Assembly: GCF_022538115.1 (NCBI RefSeq)
Contig: NZ_JAKZAL010000024.1
Location: 17,307 to 81,306, forward strand
DNA: 64,000 bases
From: Cognataquiflexum rubidum
Lineage (GTDB): Bacteria; Bacteroidota; Bacteroidia; Cytophagales; Cyclobacteriaceae
Direction of reading: 5' to 3'
Shown here: positions 35,153-44,089 of the stretch, piece by piece
Numbering within the stretch: the first letter of the stretch is position 1
Layout of the letters: every line of letters begins with the position of its first letter
Notes under the pieces: model-generated
Seen by the model: the letters and a program-made list of their open reading frames with translations, nothing else
Databases searched by the model: none
Told to the model about the DNA's origin: nothing
Position numbers and translations under genes: made by a program

Positions 35153-35680
35153 ATGATTACCGCAACAGAAACAACAACCAAATGGGCAATTGACCCAACA
35201 CATTCAGAAGTATCATTCAAAGTAAAACACTTGGTGATTTCTACCGTGACAGGTAATTTCAAATCATTTGAAGGGGGAGCAGAAAGCCCGTCAGATGATT
35301 TTCAGGGAGCAGAGATTTCTTTCGCAGCCCACATCGCAAGTATTGATACCAACCAATCAGACAGGGACAATCACCTGAAATCAGCAGATTTCTTTGATGC
35401 TGAAAAATATCCTAAAATGATATTTACGGGTACCTTGGAAGGAAATTCGCTGAAAGGTGAGTTGACTATCAAAGATGTTACCAAGACAGTAGTATTGAGC
35501 GCGGACTTTGGCGGTGTCGTTCAGGATCCATATGGACAAACGAAAGCAGGCTTCGAGTTGGAAGGAAAAATCAGCAGAAAAGAATTCGGATTGACTTGGA
35601 ATGCCGTAACTGAAGCAGGAAGTGTGGTCGTCAGTGACCAAGTCAGAATTTTGGCTAACATTCAGATTGTAAAACAGTAA
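35153..35680 (+). CDS. YceI family lipocalin-like protein
   Basis: 175-aa YceI-like protein, a lipocalin-type barrel known to bind polyisoprenoid or amphiphilic compounds. Seen: WAIDPTHSEVSFKVKHLVISTVTG at the start (core DPTHSEVSFKVKH), DRDNHLKSADFFDAEKYPKM in the middle and SRKEFGLTWNA near the end, all family hallmarks. It has no signal peptide, so this version is likely cytoplasmic. First gene of the putative MarR-controlled unit yceI-mhqO-mhqD. Confidence 0.92.
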   Translation: MITATETTTKWAIDPTHSEVSFKVKHLVISTVTGNFKSFEGGAESPSDDFQGAEISFAAHIASIDTNQSDRDNHLKSADFFDAEKYPKMIFTGTLEGNSLKGELTIKDVTKTVVLSADFGGVVQDPYGQTKAGFELEGKISRKEFGLTWNAVTEAGSVVVSDQVRILANIQIVKQ

Positions 35681-35690
35681 TTTTGAAAAT

Positions 35691-35729
35691 GGTTAATGGT
35701 TATTGAGTTATTCTTAATAACCATTAACC
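35691..35729. repeat. 14-bp perfect inverted repeat between yceI and mhqO-like genes
   Basis: GGTTAATGGTTATT (35691-35704) and AATAACCATTAACC (35716-35729) pair perfectly around an 11-nt loop. No T-tract follows, so it is not a standard terminator; it may stabilise mRNA or be a dispersed element. Confidence 0.85.
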
Positions 35730-35766
35730 AAATAACCAAATAATTCAACCAAAAACCCCTAACACT

Positions 35767-36717
35767 ATGTCTCCTCTAATCACAGGAATCCACCATATCA
35801 CCGCAATTGCAGGCAATCCACAAAAAAACCTGGATTTCTATACAGGTTTTTTGGGTTTGAGGCTGGTGAAGAAGACCATCAATTTTGATGCACCTGATGT
35901 CTATCATTTCTATTTTGGAGATGAATTGGGTGCACCTGGGACCGTGTTCACGACTTTCCCTTTTGAAGGAGCGAGAAAAGGGACCAAAGGAACCGGAGAA
36001 TTGACCTATACGGCATTTTCCATTTCCGTGGATGCATTGGGTTTTTGGATGGAAAGGCTGACCAAATTCAATATTCCTATTTCTACCCCTTTGTCAAGAT
36101 TTGGTGAAAAATTGATCCGATTTGAAGACCATGACGGCATGGGTATCGAGCTCATTGCAACCGACAAAGACAGCCGAAAGGGTTGGACTTACGGTTCTAT
36201 TCCATTGGAATTTTCGATTAAGGGATTTTACGGAGCTACATTGAACCTCAAAGCGAAAGAATTGACAGCGAATTTGCTTACCCAATTCATGGATTACAGG
36301 TTCATTGAGGAGGAGAATGGACGGTTCCGATATGGAACTAAAGGTGTCCCGGGTGATATCGTGGACATCGTCATTGATCCAAATGGGAGACAGGGGATGC
36401 AAAGCGCAGGAACAGTGCACCACATCGCTTTTCGGACTGCCAATGTTGCAAGCCAACTAGAGATACAACAGATATTGCTAAATAATGGCTATCATGTGAC
36501 AGAAGTGAAGGATCGAAATTATTTCAAATCCATCTATTTCCGCGAACCGGGCGGAGTGTTGTTCGAAATCGCAACCGATGAACCGGGATTTGCAATCGAT
36601 GAAGATGAAGCACATTTGGGAGAATTGTTAAAACTTCCTCAATGGATTGAGCCTCAAAGGGCAAAGTTAGAAGCACGGCTAGCCAAAGTTGAACTGAATA
36701 TTGAAAAATATGCCTGA
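35767..36717 (+). CDS. Ring-cleaving dioxygenase, VOC family (MhqO-like)
   Basis: 316-aa protein with two glyoxalase/VOC modules. Metal-ligand type residues occur in GIHHITAIAG and HHIAFRTAN (His) and in EPGGVLFEIATDEPGF (Glu). The family includes MhqO, which degrades hydroquinone-type compounds in Bacillus under MhqR control. It overlaps the next gene (MhqD-like) by 8 bp, indicating an operon. Activity on quinols is inferred from family and context. Confidence 0.88.
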   Translation: MSPLITGIHHITAIAGNPQKNLDFYTGFLGLRLVKKTINFDAPDVYHFYFGDELGAPGTVFTTFPFEGARKGTKGTGELTYTAFSISVDALGFWMERLTKFNIPISTPLSRFGEKLIRFEDHDGMGIELIATDKDSRKGWTYGSIPLEFSIKGFYGATLNLKAKELTANLLTQFMDYRFIEEENGRFRYGTKGVPGDIVDIVIDPNGRQGMQSAGTVHHIAFRTANVASQLEIQQILLNNGYHVTEVKDRNYFKSIYFREPGGVLFEIATDEPGFAIDEDEAHLGELLKLPQWIEPQRAKLEARLAKVELNIEKYA

Positions 36718-37321
36718 GTTGATACATTCCGGAAAATCGATCGAAGAAGCAACCAAAGTTGCGATCATGATTCATGGCAGAGGCGCGACTTCCGCAAGCA
36801 TATTGAGTTTAAGTCAATACCTGAACTTGGATAAATTTGCATTATTGGCACCGCAAGCTCCGGGTGGTTCTTGGTATCCCTACAGCTTTATGGCACCAGA
36901 TGCCAATAATGAACCTGCCTTTTCAAATTCTATTCAAGTTATTGATGGGATTGTCAAAGAAATTCTGGGCAAAGGTTTCAACTCCAGCCAAATCTACTTT
37001 ATCGGATTTTCTCAGGGGGCTTGTCTTTCATTGGAATATGCTTCCCAAAAAGCCAAAAAGTATGGAGGAGTGATGGCATTTACTGGAGGATTGATTGGAG
37101 AAAAATTAAATCCCGCCAAGTACAAAGGTGATTTTCTCGGAACGCCTGTTTTTATCGGATCAAGTCACAAGGACATGCATGTTCCATTAAGCAGGATTGA
37201 GGCTTCGGAGGAATTGATAAAAAATCTAGGTGCGGAAGTGAAAACCTTGATTTTTCCTGATACGCAGCATACCATCCGTCAAGAGGAGATCGATTGGGTC
37301 AATAGGAATATGTTGAAGTGA
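36710..37321 (+). CDS. Carboxylesterase/phospholipase family hydrolase (MhqD-like)
   Basis: 203-aa alpha/beta hydrolase. IMIHGRGATSASIL, nucleophile GFSQGACLSLEYA, Asp in IGSSHKDMHVP and His in DTQHTIRQEE. ATG 36710 overlaps the dioxygenase stop by 8 bp. In Bacillus, mhqD is co-regulated with mhqO in the response to catechol and methylhydroquinone, and this linkage is repeated here. Last gene before a terminator. Confidence 0.88.
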   Translation: MPELIHSGKSIEEATKVAIMIHGRGATSASILSLSQYLNLDKFALLAPQAPGGSWYPYSFMAPDANNEPAFSNSIQVIDGIVKEILGKGFNSSQIYFIGFSQGACLSLEYASQKAKKYGGVMAFTGGLIGEKLNPAKYKGDFLGTPVFIGSSHKDMHVPLSRIEASEELIKNLGAEVKTLIFPDTQHTIRQEEIDWVNRNMLK

Positions 37322-37336
37322 TTGAAATAAATAGTA

Positions 37337-37366
37337 AAAAGCCTGATCATAAAGTCAGGCTTTTTT
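37337..37366 (+). terminator. Terminator of the yceI-mhqO-mhqD unit
   Basis: AGCCTGA/TCAGGCT hairpin (37340-37346 with 37355-37361) flanked by A and T tracts. Confidence 0.85.
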
Positions 37367-37410
37367 CCTGATCCAAAGTCAATTTCTTTTTTTAGGGAAG
37401 ATCCGACGAC

Positions 37411-37472
37411 CTTTTCCAAAGTTAGGATTGGACCTTTGAAATTTTTTTGGTTTTGTTCCAACTTTGGAAAAG
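37411..37472. repeat. 13-bp inverted repeat upstream of the DUF2461 gene
   Basis: CTTTTCCAAAGTT (37411-37423) and AACTTTGGAAAAG (37460-37472) are perfect reverse complements 36 nt apart. Function unknown; possibly a dispersed palindromic element. Confidence 0.85.
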
Positions 37473-37565
37473 TTTTTCAATACCTAACAACTTTTCAAAA
37501 CGATATAGAATCATCATTTGAAAAAAACTTATGACTTGTTTTCTTGTTGTTATTTATATTTGACT

Positions 37566-38246
37566 ATGGCCAATCAATACTTAAAATTTCTCGAAGCACT
37601 TTCTCAAAACAACCATAAATCATGGATGGATGAGAACAAAGCGTGGTACCTTGCTGTCAAAGAGGAATTTTTAAATGATGTGGGCGAAATGCTCGCGGAA
37701 GTTTCTGTTTGGGAACCGGCCTTATCTTCTTTCAAAGCAAAAGACTGTGTTTTTAGACAAAACAGGGATGTCCGATTTTCAGCAAACAAAGACCCCTACA
37801 AAACCAATTTTGCCGCATATTTCTCTGTAGGGGGAAAGAAATCCCTCGGCCCGGGATACTATGTACATGTTCAGCCAGGCAATAGCTTTTTGGCAGGGGG
37901 AATATGGATGCCTGAATCCGAAAGCCTAAAAAAAATAAGGCAGGAAATAGACTATTCCGGAAAAGAATTGGAAGCCATTTTGAACGAACCGAAGTTCAAA
38001 AAGACTTTTTCAGGATTGGAAGGAGACAAACTCAAGAATATGCCAAAGGGTTATGAAATGGATCACCCTTACATTGAATTGCTCAAGCAAAAGAGTTTTA
38101 TAGTATCCAATCCTATTTCCGATGCGGAAATTTCCACTGGAAGTTTTAAGAAAAAAGCAGTGGAGGGCTTCAAATTGATGAAGCCATTCCATGATTTTCT
38201 TTCCCGTGCTATAGATGAATCTGATAGCGGAGAAGGATTGATGTGA
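37566..38246 (+). CDS. DUF2461 family protein
   Basis: 226-aa member of DUF2461. Typical start FLEALSQNNHKSWMDENKAWY, then FRQNRDVRFSANKDPYKTN and GGKKSLGPGYYVHVQPG, all conserved in the family. ATG 37566 is preferred; the frame to 37518 adds a non-conserved segment. Cytoplasmic, function unknown. Single gene. Confidence 0.9.
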   Translation: MANQYLKFLEALSQNNHKSWMDENKAWYLAVKEEFLNDVGEMLAEVSVWEPALSSFKAKDCVFRQNRDVRFSANKDPYKTNFAAYFSVGGKKSLGPGYYVHVQPGNSFLAGGIWMPESESLKKIRQEIDYSGKELEAILNEPKFKKTFSGLEGDKLKNMPKGYEMDHPYIELLKQKSFIVSNPISDAEISTGSFKKKAVEGFKLMKPFHDFLSRAIDESDSGEGLM

Positions 38247-38251
38247 TGGAT

Positions 38252-38530
38252 TTATTGGAAATCGCTCCAGTCGATTTCATCAAAAACTCCTGAGACCGTT
38301 CCAAATCCAATCATCAACAACAAAAGAATCATCAATCCGAAACCAATAGCATACCAAATCAGTTTGGCTTTGGCCCAATTGGCTTTGTTGGGGTTTCCGG
38401 TTTTGTCCACAGCCCACACGATGAGCATGATAAATCCTACGACAGGAATATTGGCAATCAATATGGTCAAAAACCAATCGCTTGCTTTTACGGTTGGATG
38501 CTTAAAATCAGCAGTGTAGTCAAATTCCAT
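38252..38530 (-). CDS. Small two-helix membrane protein
   Basis: 92-aa protein with two hydrophobic segments (about residues 20-42, WFLTILIANIPVVGFIMLIV, and 58-80) separated by a short polar loop with DKTGNPNKANWAKA. Family not recognised with certainty; similar small membrane proteins are common in Bacteroidota. Overlaps the upstream lipoprotein gene by 11 bp, so it is co-transcribed with it and the RidA-like gene. Confidence 0.65.
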   Translation of the reverse strand: MEFDYTADFKHPTVKASDWFLTILIANIPVVGFIMLIVWAVDKTGNPNKANWAKAKLIWYAIGFGLMILLLLMIGFGTVSGVFDEIDWSDFQ

Positions 38531-38978
38531 TTTCTTCAGGGTTTTGGGAAATTAATAAGTCTTTTACTTCAAATGTGTATTCGCTGATGGCAAAATTTTC
38601 AGCGTTGAAAGGATCGGTTTGAATAAAAGAAATTTTGATGGTTTTGTAATCCTCAATTTTTGAATATCCTTGGGAATACAATTCAGCGCATTTTCTGGCT
38701 ACATTTTCTTCACTCATTCTCATTTCAGGACTTTTTCCATTGAATAGCCTGAGTTCGATTGTGCCTTGGTTTTCGCCATCCGTGTATTCTTGGGATACAT
38801 TTACTTCTACACTTTCAAATTCTCCCAAAGCCATTATTTCTGCTGAAGGGATGTAGCCTTCTCCGGCGATTTTGCTAAATCCCCACATCATACCTTTGAC
38901 CATTGTCTCTCCATCGCAGGCGCAGGAACTGACAAACAAGGAAATTAAAAGAAAATAGATTGGACTGAATTTTTTCAT
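38520..38978 (-). CDS. Hypothetical lipoprotein
   Basis: 152-aa lipoprotein: signal peptide with lipobox VSSC and a second Cys in SSCACDGE. No known domain seen; the mature part is mixed alpha/beta with KIAGEGYIPSAEIMALGEF. Starts 4 bp inside the end of the RidA-like gene (ATGA overlap). Function unknown. Confidence 0.7.
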   Translation of the reverse strand: MKKFSPIYFLLISLFVSSCACDGETMVKGMMWGFSKIAGEGYIPSAEIMALGEFESVEVNVSQEYTDGENQGTIELRLFNGKSPEMRMSEENVARKCAELYSQGYSKIEDYKTIKISFIQTDPFNAENFAISEYTFEVKDLLISQNPEENGI

Positions 38979-39484
38979 TTTGCTGCAACGGCTTCAATTT
39001 CAATCAACAATTCAGGGTTGGCGAGAGAATGAACTGCTATCGTCGATCTTGCGACTTTGTTTGGGTTGGTTTCATTGTTGAAATATTCCCCATATGCCTT
39101 GAACCACGCCTCCCAATCAATTTTTCCATTCTTGTCAGGTGCAAGATAAACACGGAGAAAAACCACGTCTTCAAGTGTAAACCCACCTTCACCGATAGTT
39201 TCTTTTATCCTTTCCAATATCCCGATACTTTGCTCATAAGTATTGCCAAACCTTCCGTAAGTACCCGGAACAGCATTTTCATCCTTTACAGGAGCGACCA
39301 AACCGGATGTATAGAAATATTCTACGCCTTTTGGAATGTACACACCTCTAAGAATGGCGGCATCAGGCCGATCATACCGGACGATAAATTCCTCCTTTTC
39401 TGCGGCAACTTCTTTTTTCTCTGTGGTGACCATGCAGGAACCAAGGAAAGCAAACATGGGTAAAAGGAAAATTATTCTTTTCAT
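38975..39484 (-). CDS. RidA family protein with lipoprotein signal
   Basis: 169-aa protein joining a lipobox signal (LGSC, Cys17) to a RidA/YjgF/Rid domain (TSGLVAPVKDE, NTYEQSIGILERIKETI, DVVFLRVYLAPDK, ARSTIAVHSLANPELLIEIEAVA). The conserved Arg in ARSTI and terminal IEIEAVA are Rid hallmarks. Classical RidA removes reactive enamines in the cytosol; this one is predicted to be exported and membrane-attached, so its role must differ or be extracytoplasmic. First of a three-gene unit. Confidence 0.82.
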   Translation of the reverse strand: MKRIIFLLPMFAFLGSCMVTTEKKEVAAEKEEFIVRYDRPDAAILRGVYIPKGVEYFYTSGLVAPVKDENAVPGTYGRFGNTYEQSIGILERIKETIGEGGFTLEDVVFLRVYLAPDKNGKIDWEAWFKAYGEYFNNETNPNKVARSTIAVHSLANPELLIEIEAVAAK

Positions 39485-39507
39485 CTTTTGTCTGGGTTTT
39501 CTGGAAT

Positions 39508-39532
39508 TAAAAAGGCTTGTTTTACCAAGCCT
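39508..39532 (-). terminator. Terminator of the glycogen-type operon
   Basis: On the minus strand, hairpin AGGCTTG/CAAGCCT (39532-39526 with 39519-39513) followed by a T run; lies just after the GH57 stop. Confidence 0.8.
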
Positions 39533-39556
39533 CTTATTATTGATTCAATATGTAGT

Positions 39557-40771
39557 CTATTCTTCAGCTTCTGCCAATTCGTTCTCTTTCATTTTGACAC
39601 GAAGGATGAAATCGCTCAATACATTCATGTAGTTGATAAAAGCATCGTATGGTGTGTCATAATGACTGAAATAGGAGTGGACATGGCCATCAGAAAAGAA
39701 TTTGGTACACATGTAATAGAAATGATCGGAGGTCTGAAGGTAATTCCAATCCCTCTGGATTTCCTCGTCTTCGATGTTTTTGACACGGTTTTCCATTTCA
39801 TAAAGTTTGGAAAATGCCTCATTTTGGAGGTCGTTTCCTAACCAGGCAGTCAAATCCCTTTCCTCATCCGCCCAAGAGATTGGGGTAGGTACATGAATCT
39901 TAGCTACCGGAGTTCCATTTTTCACCACCTCAGATGGTGTAGAGAAGTTGAAATCGGTATACTTAAATACTGCACTTGGAAGTGCCTTCATAAACTCAAA
40001 TATTCCTGTCTCTGCCCATTGGTGTTCTCCAAAGGTCTCATAATCCATAAAAAGGTTGATGACTTGCTGCTCTTGAGGCACGGCATTGAGCCAGGTGACA
40101 AACTTCTCTGTCGTCAGAGGATAATCCGCCCAGGTCTTGTTGCTGAACCTGAAAGCGATGTCATCGCTGAGTTGGAAGTTTTTAAGAAGTATCTTCAGGT
40201 TAGGATCGATTGCGTTTTGGTAAACAAAGTTCGGACTTTTCCATCCCAAAATATGCTTGGCACCTTCTGTCAGCATTCCTTCATATCCCATTTCTGCCAC
40301 CATTCCGCCGATTTTGTCAGAATAAATCAATTCTGTATTTCTAAAAACCTTTGAGGTGTAGCCGTTGAAATGTCTTTTTATTTTCTCGGTATGTCTTCCG
40401 ACCATTCTCTTGAATTCATCCTTGCTTTTCAAAGAGCACAATGCATGTGCGTCTGTTTCGCTCAAGATTTCAACATGCCCGGTGGCCACCAGTTTTTTGA
40501 AACTTTCCAGCACATCAGGTGCAAATGCCTCGAACTGATCCAAGCAAACGCCTGATATTGAAAAAGCCACTTTGAACCTCCCCTGATGCATATGGATAAG
40601 GTCTAGCAAAAGGGCATTCATTGGGAGGTAGCATTTTTGGGCTACTTTCCGGATGATGCTTTTGTTACTGTAATCGTCCCAATAATAATGGTCATCACCA
40701 ATATCAAAAAAGCGATAAGGCTTGATTCTTAGAGGCTGGTGAACCTGAAAGTAAAAACATATTGTTCTCAT
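39557..40771 (-). CDS. Glycoside hydrolase family 57 protein
   Basis: 404-aa GH57 enzyme acting on alpha-glucans (amylase, glucanotransferase or branching type). Seen: CFYFQVHQPLRI at the N-terminus, the EILSETDAHAL segment and FMDYETFGEHQ, which contains the likely acid Asp of the family's motif 4. No signal peptide, so cytoplasmic. The gene follows the GT4 gene by 2 bp. With that gene and the debranching enzyme it forms a compact set for synthesis and trimming of glycogen or maltodextrin, a combination known from Bacteroides. Confidence 0.9.
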   Translation of the reverse strand: MRTICFYFQVHQPLRIKPYRFFDIGDDHYYWDDYSNKSIIRKVAQKCYLPMNALLLDLIHMHQGRFKVAFSISGVCLDQFEAFAPDVLESFKKLVATGHVEILSETDAHALCSLKSKDEFKRMVGRHTEKIKRHFNGYTSKVFRNTELIYSDKIGGMVAEMGYEGMLTEGAKHILGWKSPNFVYQNAIDPNLKILLKNFQLSDDIAFRFSNKTWADYPLTTEKFVTWLNAVPQEQQVINLFMDYETFGEHQWAETGIFEFMKALPSAVFKYTDFNFSTPSEVVKNGTPVAKIHVPTPISWADEERDLTAWLGNDLQNEAFSKLYEMENRVKNIEDEEIQRDWNYLQTSDHFYYMCTKFFSDGHVHSYFSHYDTPYDAFINYMNVLSDFILRVKMKENELAEAEE

Positions 40772-40773
40772 GG

Positions 40774-42054
40774 CTATTGTTTTATGGTCTTTTCGTATAC
40801 TTTAACTAGTTTGGCTGCTACATGCTCCCACTTCAGTTTTTTCAATTCCTCACTGCCAAGTTCCTTGAACATCTTTGAGATACTTTCATAATGGAGCAAA
40901 CCAAAAATGGCATCAGCCATGGCATCAACATCCCAAAAATCTACTTTGATGGCATTTACCAGCACTTCTGCTACGCCTGACTGTTTGGAGATGATGACCG
41001 GAGTGTTATGCCTTACTGCCTCGAGCGGGGCAATCCCAAACGGTTCGGAGACTGAAGGCATGACGTAGACATCACTGATGGCATACATGTCATCCACATC
41101 TTGGCCTTTCAGGAATCCTGTAAAATGGAATTTTGTTCCCATACCCAATTCTGCAACTCGTTCAATCATTCTATTGAGAAGATCACCGTTTCCGGCCATG
41201 ACAAATCTCACATTAGGATCTCTGTCGATAACTTTTTTGGCGGCTTCCACAAAGTATTCCGGTCCTTTTTGGAATGTAATCCTTCCCAGGAAGGTGACTA
41301 TTTTTTCCGGTACATGCTTCTTGGTTTCTGAATGGATGATGCTTGCATCAAGGACGGCATTGTGAAGTACGCTGACTTTATCCGGATGTACGCCGTATTT
41401 ATCGATTACAATCTTTCGGGTCAGGTGGCTTACCGCCACCACATGGTCAGCGGCGTGCATTCCTGCTCTTTCGATGTCATATACAGGTTTGTTTACTGAT
41501 TCGCCTGATCTGTCAAATTCGGTGGCGTGAATATGTGCAATGAGTGGTTTTCCACTGATCTCTTTGGCTGCAATTCCTGCCGGATATGCCAGCCAATCAT
41601 GGGCATGGATGACATCATGTTCTTTGGATTTGGCAATTTGGGCTGCGACAAGTGCATACCTGGAAACTTCCTTCATCAAATCCTTTCCGTATTTTCCGCT
41701 AAATTCAAACTTGTTGGAAAAAACACTTTCATCGACATCTGTCCGGTCGTGGATGGTAAAGTCGGTGTACTTTTTAAATTCCTCAGGTCCCAAATAGGGC
41801 ACGAGAAAACTGCTTACTTCAAGGTAAGTAAGGTTTTTCCAGATTTTCTTAAATTTTCTTTCCCGATAATCAATGACTACGTCGCTGGCATTGACAAAAT
41901 CTGCCAGTGGTTCTTCGTCACCCCATAGTTTCGGCACCACAAAAATAACCTCTTGGTTATGATGATTTAAGCCTTTGACCAAGCCATAACAAGCTGTGCC
42001 CAAGCCCCCGGAAATATGTGGAGGAAATTCCCAACCGAACATTAATATCTTCAT
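40774..42054 (-). CDS. Glycosyltransferase family 4 (glycogen synthase-like)
   Basis: 426-aa GT-B glycosyltransferase. N-terminal FGWEFPPHISGGLGTACYGL is like starch/glycogen synthases, with the Gly-rich loop for the nucleotide sugar. C-terminal EPFGIAPLEAVRHNTPVI is the GT4 E-x7-E motif. Cytoplasmic. Positioned between GDE-type and GH57 genes with gaps of 9 and 2 bp. Most likely elongates alpha-glucan chains, but donor and product are inferred from neighbours. Confidence 0.88.
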   Translation of the reverse strand: MKILMFGWEFPPHISGGLGTACYGLVKGLNHHNQEVIFVVPKLWGDEEPLADFVNASDVVIDYRERKFKKIWKNLTYLEVSSFLVPYLGPEEFKKYTDFTIHDRTDVDESVFSNKFEFSGKYGKDLMKEVSRYALVAAQIAKSKEHDVIHAHDWLAYPAGIAAKEISGKPLIAHIHATEFDRSGESVNKPVYDIERAGMHAADHVVAVSHLTRKIVIDKYGVHPDKVSVLHNAVLDASIIHSETKKHVPEKIVTFLGRITFQKGPEYFVEAAKKVIDRDPNVRFVMAGNGDLLNRMIERVAELGMGTKFHFTGFLKGQDVDDMYAISDVYVMPSVSEPFGIAPLEAVRHNTPVIISKQSGVAEVLVNAIKVDFWDVDAMADAIFGLLHYESISKMFKELGSEELKKLKWEHVAAKLVKVYEKTIKQ

Positions 42055-42063
42055 AAAACCGAA

Positions 42064-43980
42064 TTAAACTTTTTCCAAAATATACATCATTCTCAACAAC
42101 TCACCGATAGACCATGCTGAAGAGATGGCTCCTTTTGGTCTGTGTGGAGGATCTCCATCATAAATTTCAGCAACAGTTCCTATACCGTATTGCGGCATGA
42201 CATCATCAAATGCCTGCACTATTTTTTCTACAAAATGTTTCCCTGCTTTGCCATGTAACCTCAGGTATCCCTCCACAAAGTGACCCAACAACCAAGCCCA
42301 AACAGTGCCATTGTGATAGGCAATATCTCTTGTGTACTGGTTTCCGTGGTAATAGCCCTTGTATCCCGGATCATCAGGAGCGAGTGACCTCAATCCCCTT
42401 GGAGTAAGAAGTTTTGATTTGACGATCTCCAAAATACTTTTCATCTGACTTTCTTCCAATGGGGAATAAGGCAAAGAAGTCGCAATCACCATATTTGGCC
42501 TTATCGCCCAATCCTTATAGTCTCCGCTAACATAATCTGCCAAATAGCCTTTTTTCTCATCCCAGAATACCTCCATAAAGGAATTTTTAACCTGTTCGGC
42601 CAAATCTTTGATTTCAGATTCATTGGTCAGTTCATGATAGAAACAAAGGGCATTGTACCACAATGCATTGATCTCTACCGGACATCCGATTCTTGGGGTG
42701 ACAGGACCATCAGAATTGACAGCATCCATCCAAGTAAGGGCAACCCCTTCCTGACCTCCGTACACAAGTCCGTTTTCAAGCATGTGGATGTTGTAATCAG
42801 TCCCTTTCTTGAATCCGTCAATAATACCCTTCATTTTTTCGAGGTACTTTTTCTTGACAGTTTTGGTGTCTCCGGTAAATCTGATGTATTGCTGCAATGA
42901 CCAAAAGAACCATAGTGGCGCATCCATCGATGCAAGATTTCTCATCACACCGCTCCCCACATTCGGGAACAATGGCCCATGAAGATCTGCTACCATGGTA
43001 TCCATGATATCGAGGAAAGTTTCTTTGTCCCCTTGGGTCAAAACCAACCCCGGCGCCGACACGAAAGTATCTCTACCCCACCATCCAAACCAAGGGTAAC
43101 CGGCAATGACATGGGTTTTGCCATCTCGTTTCTGGATAAACTGCCCTGCTGAGTTTTTGAGGCAATTGACAAAATTGTTTCTTGGGATTCTTCTTGCAAG
43201 TTCTTTTTCAAACGCCCTTTGTCGGGTACTAGGGTCAGCATCCGTAAGTCCTGCTGAAAAAATCACGGACTCACCTTTGGCAATATCAAATTCGAAATAT
43301 CCCGGAACAAACAAATCTTCCTGGTATTCATAACCTCTTTCCCTTTCCATGATATATTCAATATTGAAATACCATTCCGGTTTGGAGGTATAGTCATTTT
43401 TTTTGGATAGCTGAAGATATAGCGGGGAGTATTCGGGATAGAGCTGAAATTTTACACCATGGGGCACTTTTTCAAATTCTTTGTTAATCCTGTTGTTTTC
43501 TTTTGAAAGGTTATGGTAGCCTCTGAATGCCAAAAAAGGGCTGATCCGGATTGTAGTAGGTGAATGGGCTTCCAACAGGGTATATTTGATCATCACCCGA
43601 TCCCTATTGGTATCGAGAATGAGTTCTTTCTGAAGCAAAACGCCTCCTACACGATAGGTGAGTTTTGGAATAGGCTCGGTGTCGAAATCTTCTAAATATT
43701 TATGGCCCCTTGGGGAATAATTGCCAGGAAACTTACTGATCCCAAGGTTAAAACTTGCCCCTCTCTGAATGACTGTCTCGTGGACAGTCGACAACATCAC
43801 GTGCAGTTGCTCATCAATCTGCGGTTGGGGAACCACCAATAACCCATGATATTTCCTGGTGTTACACCCGATTATGGTCGTGCTGGTATAACATCCGCCT
43901 CTATTGGTTCGAATTATTTCCCTGTCAAGTGAGTAGTTGAGGTTAATTAATTGGGTTTTGTCAAAGTGGATGTAACTCAT
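42064..43980 (-). CDS. Glycogen debranching enzyme (amylo-alpha-1,6-glucosidase family)
   Basis: 638-aa protein with an N-terminal GDE_N-type domain (TNRGGCYTSTTIIGCNTRKYHGLL) and a C-terminal GH133-like (alpha/alpha)6 domain. Conserved motifs: GYPWFGWWGRDTF, ALTWMDA and NGTVWAWLLGHF. Removes alpha-1,6-linked branches left in glycogen. First gene of the three-gene operon, so it sets the promoter, which should lie in 43981-44080. Length fits the bacterial form of the family. Confidence 0.92.
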   Translation of the reverse strand: MSYIHFDKTQLINLNYSLDREIIRTNRGGCYTSTTIIGCNTRKYHGLLVVPQPQIDEQLHVMLSTVHETVIQRGASFNLGISKFPGNYSPRGHKYLEDFDTEPIPKLTYRVGGVLLQKELILDTNRDRVMIKYTLLEAHSPTTIRISPFLAFRGYHNLSKENNRINKEFEKVPHGVKFQLYPEYSPLYLQLSKKNDYTSKPEWYFNIEYIMERERGYEYQEDLFVPGYFEFDIAKGESVIFSAGLTDADPSTRQRAFEKELARRIPRNNFVNCLKNSAGQFIQKRDGKTHVIAGYPWFGWWGRDTFVSAPGLVLTQGDKETFLDIMDTMVADLHGPLFPNVGSGVMRNLASMDAPLWFFWSLQQYIRFTGDTKTVKKKYLEKMKGIIDGFKKGTDYNIHMLENGLVYGGQEGVALTWMDAVNSDGPVTPRIGCPVEINALWYNALCFYHELTNESEIKDLAEQVKNSFMEVFWDEKKGYLADYVSGDYKDWAIRPNMVIATSLPYSPLEESQMKSILEIVKSKLLTPRGLRSLAPDDPGYKGYYHGNQYTRDIAYHNGTVWAWLLGHFVEGYLRLHGKAGKHFVEKIVQAFDDVMPQYGIGTVAEIYDGDPPHRPKGAISSAWSIGELLRMMYILEKV

Positions 43981-44089
43981 TTGGTCAAAAGTTTGAGATT
44001 TTTATAAAAATACTTTTTTGCATGCGAAAGAAAAATTAATTGGGACAAAAATAAAGGTTATGTTTCCATAACCTTGAATTATTCTTGAA

